This document shows, piece by piece, positions 10,960 to 21,337 of a stretch of DNA of 64,000 nt. The notes under the pieces are model-generated. The model did not search any database and was not told the DNA's origin. It saw only the letters and a program-made list of their open reading frames with translations. The position numbers and the translations under genes are program-made. Within the stretch, counting starts at the first letter, position 1. Every line of letters starts with the position of its first letter. This stretch comes from Allodiplogaster sudhausi (taxonomy: Eukaryota; Nematoda; Chromadorea; Rhabditida; Diplogasteridae). The DNA is taken from the NCBI GenBank assembly GCA_945643635.1, contig CALZFC010000289.1, positions 587,501 to 651,500 of the forward strand, read 5' to 3'.

Positions 10960-13900
10960 ATGGAGCTATCCGCACTGAGCACAATACTGGAGAAGGGCAA
11001 GGCGTACCAAGAAAGCTTCGACGATCCTGCTGATTCAGACCTCGCGCTGATACACGACCGCTGTTGCGTCAAGTACTGCTCAGCTTATTTATCAAGGTTG
11101 GCATTCGTTATGATCCAATGCAACCGCTGCCTAACAGACTTTGTTGAAATTTGAGATGATGGACGGAGATTTGAAGTTATGTAATTATATTTTTAGTCAT
11201 ACAGTTCGTCGTAAATAATACTAGTTGTTTGACAAGAAATTTCACGTGCTTGCTATTTTAGATTAGACGTCAACTCAACTAGGGCGTTGCTTTACGATTC
11301 TACCTTTGGGAAGAAAGGACGTCAGAAGATTGATGCGATCAGGCTTTTGGTAAAACATTTTTATCATTATTGTGTCCAAGGGCTACTCCTGCAGCGGATG
11401 TCAAACATAAATGCTGGAGATAATTCTGGAGAAATTAAAGCGGTTTGCTTTATTTAGACATTGAGCTTTGCTGCTAGAGACGGCGACGACGTTCTATTCG
11501 GCGCCAAAGTTAATGGCAAGGACGTGTGCCATATGTTGTTTTGCAAGCTTGTCAACATTACTTTAGGAAGGTGGGGATTTTTTATCAGGTGAAACAGATA
11601 TCTTCTTATTCTTTAGCCTGCAAGTGCTTTTCACTATGAGAAATGGTGTTCATTTAAATGCAATTAGGCATGTGTTTCATTATAATATAGCTTAACGACT
11701 CCAATAGTAAGACTGCATTTTCTCTAGGCTGGGGAAGTGGATTGACGAACTGAAGAATTCGTTTTCAAGTCGCATTCATGGGGCAGATGGATCGGCACGA
11801 CCTTGCTCTGCAACTGTTCAATCCTGTGCTAATGTTTTGAATGCAGTGCGTGAGCATGGTCAACAGCACCCATGCTCTGGAACTATGTTGCCTGCGGGTG
11901 TCACGAAGAGGTGGCGCATTATCTTACTGTTTAAAATTGTAAGTGTATTTCGATGATTTCATTTACCAGACTTCACACTTTAGTTCTTTAATTGAATCTT
12001 CGGGAGTAACGCTTCGCTTTTCCAACTTTGTCAAACTTACTGGCTCGAAACTGCGCTTCCGGAAGGTTCATGTACAACCTTTCTTGTTTTATATGAGCTG
12101 GTGTTTCGCTGAGAAAATAATGAAATGGGAAATGTAAAATAAAACGCGATTTTACAGGCTCACAACCACTTAAGATGTCAAGTGTGTTTGTCGCTCGCCG
12201 ATATTATTAGACGAAAAACGGGGAATACGAGAGAAGAGGCAGTGCAACTGAGGAAGAGCCACTTCGCATCAGTATTGTATGTTTTTATATACTCATGTAT
12301 CAAATTCTCCTTGTTTATTAACTTTTTCATACTAGGATCATTATTTGAACTTAACAGACCCCGCGAATCTAGAAATGAAGTTGTAGGCTACGAAGGCGCT
12401 TAAATGTTTTTTATTAGGAAGGAGCGCCTTGCTCTGGAAACAGCTGATCAACTTTCTCGTGCTGTGCCAGCCGAATTACTGGTGCTGAGGATAGACGGAA
12501 TGGGAAAACACTCAACCAAAGTTTGGCAAATATTATACTGAAAAATTATTATGTAAGAATGCTTCAGTTGCCTGCAATGATCCAACGACCAAAAAGCATA
12601 GGAGATGTTTCGAGGCAGAATATCGATGTTTATGGAGTGCAGTTGTCCCGACTTGGTGAGATTCATATGTTCCTGGTAGTTGTCTATTAGCAATCAAGTT
12701 GTCTTAGGCGAAGACGGACATAAGTTCTTCAATGTTGCGATGCTGAATATTTTCGAGGCCTACAACGGTGGCTCGCAGCAAGCCTGTTCTTATATTCTGC
12801 ACTGCCTAAATGAAGTCGGTTATCTATTTTTCATAAATATTTTTAGAGTACGTTGGATAGAACTCTTTTTTAATATTTAACATCTTATTTTGCTCAGGTG
12901 AAGTGATTCCTCGCCGCATATATATCTTGGCTGACAATGCAGCGATGATGAAGTCGAAGGTGATGCACGCCTTTTATGGCTGGCTCATTCTCCAATTGGC
13001 AATCGATGAGGTGAGTTTACAACTTGTTTAACAGTAGAAAGTATGGAAACTTATATTTTAAATATATGGCTCTGCTGCTATTAAAAACCTTGACTCACGG
13101 GTTAACGATATGAATCTTTAGCGAGATATAGTATTCTGATTTCCGGTTGAACGATATTATAAGTCACAGATCACCGCAGTTCACCTGCCCGTCGGCCACA
13201 CGCATTGTGAGGTAGATGCGTTTTTCGGCTCGATTGTGAAACGTCTCCGGCGCCGAAACGCCCTCACTCCACACGGTTTCATTTGCTGCTACAGACTTTC
13301 TAAATGTCTTCAACAGAATATGTGCAGTTGTTCACAAGTTTATTTCTATGGCATATGTATCTTCCTCATGTAATTTTTTTTATAGAGCTCGCGGCGATAA
13401 TCACAAGTATAGGGAACACGCTTGCGATCGCGATGCCTACTCAGTATGACTTCTCGATCCTGGCTGAGGATACTGTAGAGTATAGCAACAGAAGCAAGCA
13501 ACGCTACTTCAGGTTCTTCAAGAAGGATGGAGGTAGTCATTCTTAAATGGCATATTAATTTCAAATATCATTTTCAAAAATGATGCAAGAAAATCGCATG
13601 CCTTATTGACAGTAACGAATGTATTTTCTTGGCAGAAATTCGATTCACCTTTGACTCGGTGATACCTGCTGAATTTATGATGCCGACTGAGGAAGCTGAA
13701 GCGCGTGTTTCATTGCCACTATTCAAGGTGGGTGGTTAGATTTGATTATTTCAAACAGCTTATACTATCGTTAGCAGATTAAATTAAATTAAATCTATTT
13801 TTAGTCTGGATCTGAGCAGGCAGTGCGAGACTTGCTCCCTCCTCAGCTGTTCCCTGATGTCGGCAAGTCAGAAGCAGCAGCCGATATGCTTCTGAAGGTC

Positions 13901-14307
13901 TGCAGCTCGTATCTCAACGATGAACAACGTCGGGAGATCGCCCAGATTCCAACTCAGCTTAGCAACACGCGGCTTGGTCAATTTTGGTACCTTGATTTTG
14001 AAAGGAGACTTCAAAACTATCTTAAATTTTATCGCGAAGTTTGTTTCTTTTGTTGAACAGCGGGAATTGTCATATTGGGATTCCCATTTTGGGAACATAT
14101 ACTTCAGCAAGTAAATTCATTTTAGTGCCGCTGTCAGAGCTCCTTGAAGAAGTCTCATCGAAGTGCTGTCAGAATCACCACAATGCGCTTCCTCCAGATG
14201 CTGACGATGTTCATGCTTTTATAAAGAGCATGGGATACAAGGCCAGCGCCCCCTATGCAAAGATGGCACCTCTGCGTGCTGTATCTGAAAGAGATGATGA
14301 GATGTAA
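10960..14307 (+). CDS. DUF7869-like candidate transposase
   Basis: About fourteen exons give roughly 630 residues, beginning MELSALSTILEKGKAYQ and ending at the TAA at 14305-14307. Motifs in order: a Cys-rich patch (RCCVKYCSAYL), HPCSGTMLP, a zinc-ribbon-like HNHLRCQVC, an SHF..KERLALE segment, LRIDGMGKHST (Asp at 12494), ILADNAAMMKSK (Asp at 12933) and VHLPVGHTHCEVDAFFG (GHTH from 13194, Asp at 13215). The spacing of DGM, DN and GHTHxxxD matches DUF7869-type proteins common in transposon-rich eukaryotes. Those acidic residues could form an RNase H-like DDE/DDD centre. Transposase activity is inferred from these motifs plus the terminal repeats. Two joints (near 11.95 and 12.83 kb) are unresolved; at the latter the exon phases do not fit simply. 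Confidence 0.7.
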
Positions 14308-14403
14308 GCCTATCAGTAAATTCTTTGTGCTTTTTTTTTATTTTTTCTTAAAAATGAGCATTATTGTACACCTAGATTCCAGCTTTAAAAAATTTTTGTG
14401 CTA

Positions 14404-14800
14404 AAATTTTGTACACGTGGTTTTGTGCGCAAAATGTTTTAGTCGTTTTATACGCGTACTTTTTGTGCAAAAATTTTTGAGCACTTTTGAACACGTGGCT
14501 TTGTGCGCAAAAATTCTGAGCACTTTTATACACGTATTTTTTTGCTCAAAAAGTTTGCACATTTTTATACGCGTATTTTTTTGTGCAAAAATACTGAGCA
14601 CTTTTGTACGCGTACTTTTTTGTTCAAAAACTCGTAGCACTTTTGTACATGTACTTTCGTGCTCATACTTTCTGCACATTTTTGTACGCGTATATTTTTG
14701 CCTAGTTTTATGGTCTGTTTTTGAGCTCTTTTATACACGTACTTTTGTGCTCATATTTCTCTAGAATTTCTGCATACTTTTATACGCGTATAAAGTTGAT
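14404..14800. repeat. Right subterminal iteron array
   Basis: About ten ~39-bp units run in the opposite orientation to the left array. Each carries TTTTGTACGCGTA or a variant such as TACACGT, spaced by TTTTTGTGCAAAAATTTTGAG-like text. The last unit abuts the right terminal repeat. Confidence 0.9.
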
Positions 14801-14822
14801 CAAAAAAACTGCAATTTAATAC

Positions 14823-14911
14823 ATGTATATTTTTGCAGACACTGCAAAAATCCCACAAAACACGTCAAAACTCGAAAAACGCGGATTTTTTAGTTGGCAC
14901 CGTCATATATG
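14823..14911 (-). repeat. Right terminal inverted repeat of the 8.7-kb transposon
   Basis: It is the reverse complement of 6219-6307 with a few mismatches, and runs from ATGTATATTTTTGCAG to GGCACCGTCATATATG. Confidence 0.9.
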
Positions 14912-15050
14912 ATAAAAATGCAATAATAACTTAAGCTTAAAACCGAGAATTTACAATCTGAGAGGAATGCGAGATAATTTTTTCCTTTCAAAAAGGCGAA
15001 AGATTCAAGTAGGTAATAAAAATAAATAAAATAGGAAAGAAAAGGCGTAC

Positions 15051-16818
15051 TTGCACATGCAGTTGTAGCCTACTCCCTGGCATGTTCGCAGTCGCTTTTT
15101 TCTGCCGTGTTCGCAGGGCAGCCAAGTGCGCCACTCGTTCCAGAAGGTGCTGCTACCTGAACATCAAAATAGCGTGTTAAGGGAACAGCAAGGTAATATC
15201 TACTCCAAAACAAAGTCGTCGTGATGGAAAAAAAACTTAAGATATCGGCCCGGCCAGGGGCAGGGTTGAGCCCGCTTTGGCCATCCCTGGTCGTAGTAAA
15301 CAAATGCCAATGTTCCAGTACCAATTAACTTTGATTTTTTTCATAGGTTTTCTTTTTACCTATTATATAAGATCGATTTTTTGAATCTTAAAAAGTCCAT
15401 TATATCACTCCTTTAAGGATCATGCAACTGTTCGTTTGAATTCTCCTAATTAAGGTATCCCATTTCTTAAAATTGCATTCAGTCTCACCCTTTTTGGGGC
15501 GAAAGTTCGCTCATTTAATCGGGGTTTTCGGTTGCTCCATAGATCCAGAAAGTTTGAACGATTCTTATCTTTTATTTCCGAGAATCAGTCATGTTTAAAC
15601 TCACGGATCGAGAATTAGCTACTGCAGATTTGAGCAACCCTCTTATTTTGCTGCACTCTCTCACGGCACAAGAACAGGCGGCATAGTACTACTGTAAAGT
15701 GAAAACGCACTTGGCAGGCAGCAGCCGTCTGGGCTTTCCTGTGGTATGTTAATGCCGCCGTCGCTGCAGAAGAAATCCAAATTGTTGTAGTTCATGCCCT
15801 TGTGTTGGCTAGCTGTAATTGATCGACTTTCCGTTCATTCATTGGTTAAGCTTAATTTTTGTTTTGTCTGGTCTTATGTCTATTCGTATTTTTTTCTTTC
15901 TGTGCAAAAAATTCAATGGCAAATCATTAGACGATGATCGAAGCGGTCATACCACAGCAACTGTTTCGGGGTTCCAAACATAGAGAGAACGAGCATGGAG
16001 CGGTCCGCCTCCACGGTTCACTTAAATTAGAGTCAAAATGTGCATATTACGGTTTAAAGCGAAATATTTATTGTAAAAACACTACAAGTCGAATGATTGA
16101 TGACATGCGTATTAGCATGGACAGCCGTCGACTAACGAGTGACACTTGCGAATCTGATACGCTGTCGCGCAATTGCCACAGTAGTCGCCGCAGGTTCCAC
16201 TCGATGTCCACTCGGACCTGCCAGATGGGAAGCTGAGGCCTTCGGAACATCCTCCAAAATTCCAAAATTCCAAAATACGAACCAAATACCGTTGACCGGG
16301 CAGCAGCGGACCGTCGGGCGGTTTGCAAGTGGTGGTGGACAAGTGGGAGACGGAGGCGGGGTTGGAGGGTGTCGATTTGGAGGCGGAGCGCGTGTCTAGA
16401 ACATAATTCTCTGTTCATACATTATTTTCTTTACTTATACATATGTTTCGTACGGCATTTCGTCATTTGAAAGTATTACTACAAAAACTTGACGAAATTA
16501 GATGATGCTCCTACCGTAGTCGTGCTCGGCGGCCGTGCATCGCAATTTTGATACTTGTACGGAAGCTTTGGCTGAGAAGTCAGCCAGAAGACACCGCAGA
16601 CATCTTGTGACTGGCCACATTTCTCTTTACAAGGAAGAAGAAGATTTCTTTTATTTTCCTTGGCTAATTTTTATAAGATATTTTTTTTATTTTGAATCGA
16701 TTAACCCGCTGAAATCACTAAAATAACCTCGACATAGGTTCATGTCGAAAGTAGCGTCGAGCTGACCAAGAAGTGTGAAGATCATTATGAGAGACCTCAT
16801 GGCTGACCCTTTACTCAT
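15051..16818 (-). pseudogene. TSP1-array copy B: secreted two-TSP1 protein gene, last exon lost
   Basis: Exons 1-7 are present and keep phase: signal peptide 16728-16818 (MSKGSAMRSLIMIFTLLGQ), first Cys-rich exon near 16520-16625, Pro-rich/CCPVNGIW exon to about 16395, TSP1-1 at about 16120-16225 (SEWTSSGTCGDYCGNC), CC exon, exon 6 (102 nt, ending DGCCLP) and TSP1-2 at 15051-15156. The 8.7-kb transposon lies in intron 7. Beyond it, at 6085-6094, only the last ten bases of exon 8 remain and the splice acceptor is missing. A transcript would lack the closing Cys of TSP1-2 and the normal stop. I infer a recently disabled gene. TSP1 modules are ~50-residue disulphide-bonded folds of secreted and matrix proteins. 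Confidence 0.75.
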
Positions 16819-18115
16819 CTTATTGAACTATATTCGTGAAAGATTTGAATACTTATCGGTATGAACTTAACATTAAATATATACTTAGCTAATAAGCAAT
16901 CTCTTTTTCCTTCTTTTAGGCAATTAAAATAGGAGAAAAGCTTCAAAAAACGAAACAGCGTGTCGAATATGGCTTCCAGCGGAGGCTAATATCGCAAAGA
17001 GAAGCAGAACACTGTGCAATAGAGTGAGCATGAAGATGCCGCAATCGTTTTCATCAAGAGCACAAAACGGAGAATTCAGAAGTGAACGAAAAGATCAACA
17101 GGCGAGCAGTGCTTTTGATCATTTGATCTATTCCAAGAAGACTTGCCAGAGGACGGCAAGGCGCCATTCTTTGTTTCCATCTTTATACTTGGTAGATCAG
17201 AGGGCTATTGAAGATGCCTTGATGATCAAAAACAAAGAAAATGAGGCGCCCATCCGACCTCTCTCTGGACATTCGTCATTAGAAACGGACCATTGGTAGT
17301 TAAATAACCTCGCTAAAAGTAGAATGCATTGGGATGATGACAGAGTTGCTAAAAGCCATTTCTGTCTGCAACTGGCAGAGAGAGGGGACAAGCGAAAAGC
17401 GGCCCTCGAGGGCCGATGCCTGCCATGTTGATTAGAACGAAACTTAAGTATCTCCGGCCACTCTTGGAGTTATTAGAAAGTGTATTAAACCATGAGATGT
17501 GCTTCCGAACACAAAACTATCATTAATGACTATGGTTTAAAACGACAAATATAACGATCCTCTCAAAGAAACTCATATCAACATAAAGAAATTAGTAGAA
17601 AGGAAAGTATAGTACAGCAAAGACTATTAGAATGATAACATAGTCCTGATGACAAATAACGAGGAGAGGTGTTGTCCAACGAAAGCGGGAGTCCAGACAT
17701 CTTCCTGAGGAGTTTTGCCGAATTCTTGATTGTTTCTCCCTTAATTTCTCTTCTTTTTCCGTGTCATTCTGCAGTGTGGCACTTCGGGAACGTACTATGA
17801 ACATTGACTGTTCATTTTTTCATAGATCCATTTCAACGTAACGTAGAATGAATATGAGAAATGGAGCAGACATGAAGGCCATGTATTCGGACGGCGATTA
17901 TGGGAATAGGGAAAAAGGGAGAAAAAATTCTCGACTGCAAAATCTGTTTTTCATAAAAAATTTTGAAGCCTTATACCTTTAAGGTAAATTCGGGGTGACT
18001 ACCATTCTGCTGATGAGTCTGAAGTATAAAGCTGCTTTCTGTGGTATACTATTGGAACTTTCTAGGGGAACGCTTCTTTATAGTGAGGAAAGTCGGTGAA
18101 ATTCGCACCAGTCGA
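16819..18115. other. Intergenic DNA between copies B and C
   Basis: No gene is recognised. The left part is the upstream flank of copy B, with a degraded TATA-like block near 16985 (GGCTAATATCGC). A short block at 17150-17260 is shared with 28680-28790. Confidence 0.6.
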
Positions 18116-19021
18116 CTAGCATGGCCGAGTCTCCTTAGCCACGCCGCTGAAGTACACAATTTCATCAAAATTACAAGGAGTTATTATAAGCAATTTTAGA
18201 CAAATTTAACTTAATCTTATTGTTGGATAAGAAAAAGTTATTGTTATTGTTTACACAAAAGAAAAAAAACAACAACAAAACAAGAGCACCAACATGCGTT
18301 CTTTAGTTTGATAAGGAAAAAGTTATTGTTATTCTTTATAGAAAAAAAACAACAGCAAAATTAGAAAACCAACTTACACTTGCACTTGTAGCCTTGTCCT
18401 TGGCAAGTGCGAACGCGCTCCTGATTTCGAATGACAGTCGTACACGGCATCCATGCACGCCACTCGTTCCAGAAGGTGGCACTGCCTGTTCGAGTTATTA
18501 AACAGTGTTTTTTTTGCACTGTGAATGGCGCAATCCTTGATTATTTGCATGAATGAAACTAATTTAAAATATGCAAATAATGCTCTATGGAACATGTCAT
18601 TTTTTCAGGTACACCGTGCAAATGATTCGTTTTAATTACGTTGACGGGGCAATTAATTATGTCTTCCTAGCGAGCATCTAACTGAATATATAAAATATGT
18701 ATTTTATAACATTTTCAAACAGTGCAATGTTTTTACGTTGTAAATTTTTCTTCTCCAAATTCATACTAGGAAGGCAGCAGTAGTCCGGGCTCTCTGCAGC
18801 AATGTTGCCCTCGTGGCAGATGAATGCTCCGTAGTTGTAGCTGATCGACTTGCGCAGCGCACCGCAGCAAGTGGGGCGGGAGGGTGCGTTGCAGAGGGTG
18901 ATCTCGCAGGGGCCCATGCGGGAGTATGGACCGCTGGGAGAAGGAAAACATTAGAGAGAAAATAGAAAAGAAAATTGAAGACTTGTTTATGACAATACTT
19001 CCTTCCTTCCTCAAAGAGAGG

Positions 19022-19068
<47 letters not shown>

Positions 19069-19187
19069 GGAGAATGAAGCAGGGTCATAAAAATATTGAT
19101 GCTTCGATTGAGACAGTCGAGCTCTGCTTCCGGCTTTTTATGTCTGCTTCCCTTTGTTTTATTTTTCTGCTGTTGTCTCTTTATCTC

Positions 19188-19222
<35 letters not shown>

Positions 19223-19765
19223 CGCGATCTTTATAACTTATCTCTAGCATCTCTTTCTAATCTCTCTCTCTCTCTATCTAGCTCTCTGTTTCTTTCTCTA
19301 TCTCCATAACTTCTCCATATCATCTCTTTCGGATCTATCTATCTCTCTCAGTTCCTCTCTCCCTCTCTCTCTCTCTGCCTCTTCATACCAGCAAGGACAG
19401 CCGTCGACTTCCGAGTGGCACCTCCTCGTCTGCTGAGCCATACGACAGCCGCCACAGTAGTCGCTGCACGTCCCGGGCGTTGACGTCCACTCTGACCTGC
19501 AATAGCAATTGTTTATATTCAAGTATGTATAATATTATAAAAAGTAATACTTTCAACAATTTAACTTTATTTACGAAATAGTAGTAATATGTTTTTTGTC
19601 GTAACATACATAGCAGAAGGTGGAACTAGCCAGATGCCGTTGACGGGGCAGCATCGAACAGTCGGACGGGCGCAATCGGGCTGCGGAGGCGTGGGCGGAG
19701 TTGGATCCAGTGTCGCTGGAGGAGGCGTTGTTGCCGCAAGAGTCGAAGCATAAAATTGATGTATT
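18116..19765 (-). pseudogene. TSP1-array copy C: divergent copy without exons 1-2
   Basis: Exons found: last exon 18116-18146 (CNGVAKETRPC, stop), TSP1-2 at 18374-18485, a fused exon 5+6 at 18767-18933, TSP1-1 at 19389-19496 (SEWTSTPGTCSDYCGGC) and a Pro-rich/CCPVNGIW exon at about 19625-19765. Lengths and phases agree with the family. It is the most divergent copy. The intron that separates exons 5 and 6 in the others is absent, so GPCEITLCNAP runs straight into SISYNYGAFIC. No signal-peptide exon or first Cys-rich exon is seen to its right, no acceptor precedes the Pro-rich exon, and the donor after NGIW is GC or displaced. It could instead be a live gene with unrecognised 5' exons. Confidence 0.6.
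19027..19380. repeat. GA/CT microsatellite cluster in copy C
   Basis: A (GA)n run at 19027-19070 and CT-rich runs from 19190 to 19380 lie in the intron between the fused exon 5/6 and TSP1-1. Confidence 0.9.
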
Positions 19766-21337
19766 TATTAGATATTGATTCACCTGTGTAAACAAATGTT
19801 TATTTCATTATTCAAACAGTATGTTGTGTATGATTAATAATAAAATGAATAATTAAATAATGTATAATATTATTTATTTATTCGTTTTATCATTCTAACA
19901 TGTATAAAAAAAGCTTCGGCTTGTCAACGAGAATGGCGCTGTTACAAAGATTAATATTTTGTAGATTTAGCAGTATTTCATATCTTCTTCTAATAGTCAT
20001 TACCGTCGATGGCTCAGTTCCGCATTGCATAAAAGTTGATAGACTGGCAGCTGCGTGGGCGGAGACACGCGCCAGTGTACACCGCACAGATCATTCGACT
20101 CTTCAGGGGGGTACTATTAGAGGGTTATTCTAATAGAGGGAGGGGTAATATTAGAGAAGATACGGTACTTGAAACTGATATAAAAGTCAAATGCGGATAA
20201 ATAAAGAAAATTAGAAGAAAAAAGAACCTCGACATTGATACATCCAGAAGTCGGCTGTCGACGTGGACAGCAGTAGGAGACATACAAATAAGTTGACCAA
20301 ATACATCCGCGCTCTCCTTTCTTTTATCAATCAAAGATCCTACAAATGATTAGTGTAAATTAGAGAAAAGATTTGCATTGTTAACAAGCGAAGAATAGAG
20401 CTGTTGAGAAATGACAATCTTAGAATGAAGCTTAAATATCACACAGAAGGAAGATATAAACAAAATTTCTGCCTTTTCGTAGCCTTCTTCTCCTTTTATT
20501 TCTCATCATTCAGCACATTTCCCTGTTTTCCATATCATTCTGCCCTCGTCTGGGTGCCACTTCGAGATGGTATGAACATTGAATGTTTATTCCTCTTAAG
20601 ACCGAAGACGAGAATCCATCGTAAAGAATAAAGGCAGCTCGGTGAGGCAATCTTTCTTCTTCATTAGCATGAATAAATATACGACAAGCACTTTTTAAAA
20701 AGCAAACACGGATGAATGACCACAACGTTGAATTAGCAAAACATGCCCAAAATCTGCTAATGTTTAAAGCTGGAGGCAAAGTCTTCTTTGCCCTATACAT
20801 ACATATGTAGTCTGCCATGAAAACGCGATTGTATCTCTCAGATAGGTATTCATTCGATAGTTAAATTGAGTCCCTTTGTTGAAAAGCTACCAGAATATCG
20901 TTCCATTTTTGCCAAAATTTCGATCATGTATGATAAAAAAAATTTTAACTCGTCTTTATGTTGCCAACGTATATTCGACCCTTACTCAAGTTTTGCATGG
21001 ATGTATGCCCCCCCCCAGCAATTATACATATACTGTTTAGAAGATCGAGAATGTGCAGCGACACTTTACTAGACGCGCTTTTACAAGGTGCTGATAATCT
21101 CTATCTCATCCTGAACGTCTATAATACATGCACGAACCCTTGTCTCTATGGTAACCAGGCTGACCAGATCTTTCACGTTCTTCCAAATATGCTCATAGAT
21201 TATCGTAATAGGTACAGGCCAAATAAACGATGTCTTGTTGACATTAAAGGGCCATCAAATTTCAAAACTCTTTTTATCGATTAATTGTGTTGTTTGATCG
21301 AACGGCCGAAGCAATTATTGATGCGTCGTACGCCGTT
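19766..21337. other. Intergenic DNA and duplicated 3' flank of copy D
   Basis: From about 20200 to 21330 this matches the 3'-flank block at 300-1509. A plus-strand frame at 19933-20133 begins with a hydrophobic stretch (MALLQRLIFCRFSSISYLLL) but has no recognisable domain and is not called as a gene. Confidence 0.6.

Larger units (their letters stand above)
6219..14911. mobile_element. 8.7-kb two-gene DNA transposon with TIRs, ParB-like protein and DUF7869-like candidate transposase
   Basis: The boundaries are inverted repeats of about 89 bp (6219-6307 and 14823-14911) sharing CTAAAAAATCCGCG and CAAAACACGTCAAAACTC in opposite orientation. Inside each repeat lies an array of ~39-bp iterons in opposite orientation. 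Between them are two divergent multi-exon genes, 7007-10674 minus and 10960-14307 plus. The outer sequence ends in CATATATGAC, so the target duplication cannot be set with confidence; a TA duplication would fit. The flanks belong to copy B of the TSP1 array (intron 7), which shows an insertion into pre-existing DNA. Most exons have open frames and sensible splice sites, so the copy may be recent. I cannot assign it to a named transposon superfamily. Confidence 0.85.

Noticed and set aside
14401..14764. Frames in the right iteron array
   Set aside because: Same reason: translated iterons, mirrored on both strands.
16068..16418. Long minus-strand frame through copy B exons 3-4
   Set aside because: It is an artefact of reading through the short intron in the wrong frame.
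19900..20133. Possible small secreted protein on the plus strand
   Set aside because: A hydrophobic start is present, but there is no domain, no homologous frame at the parallel position of other flanks, and no splice support.
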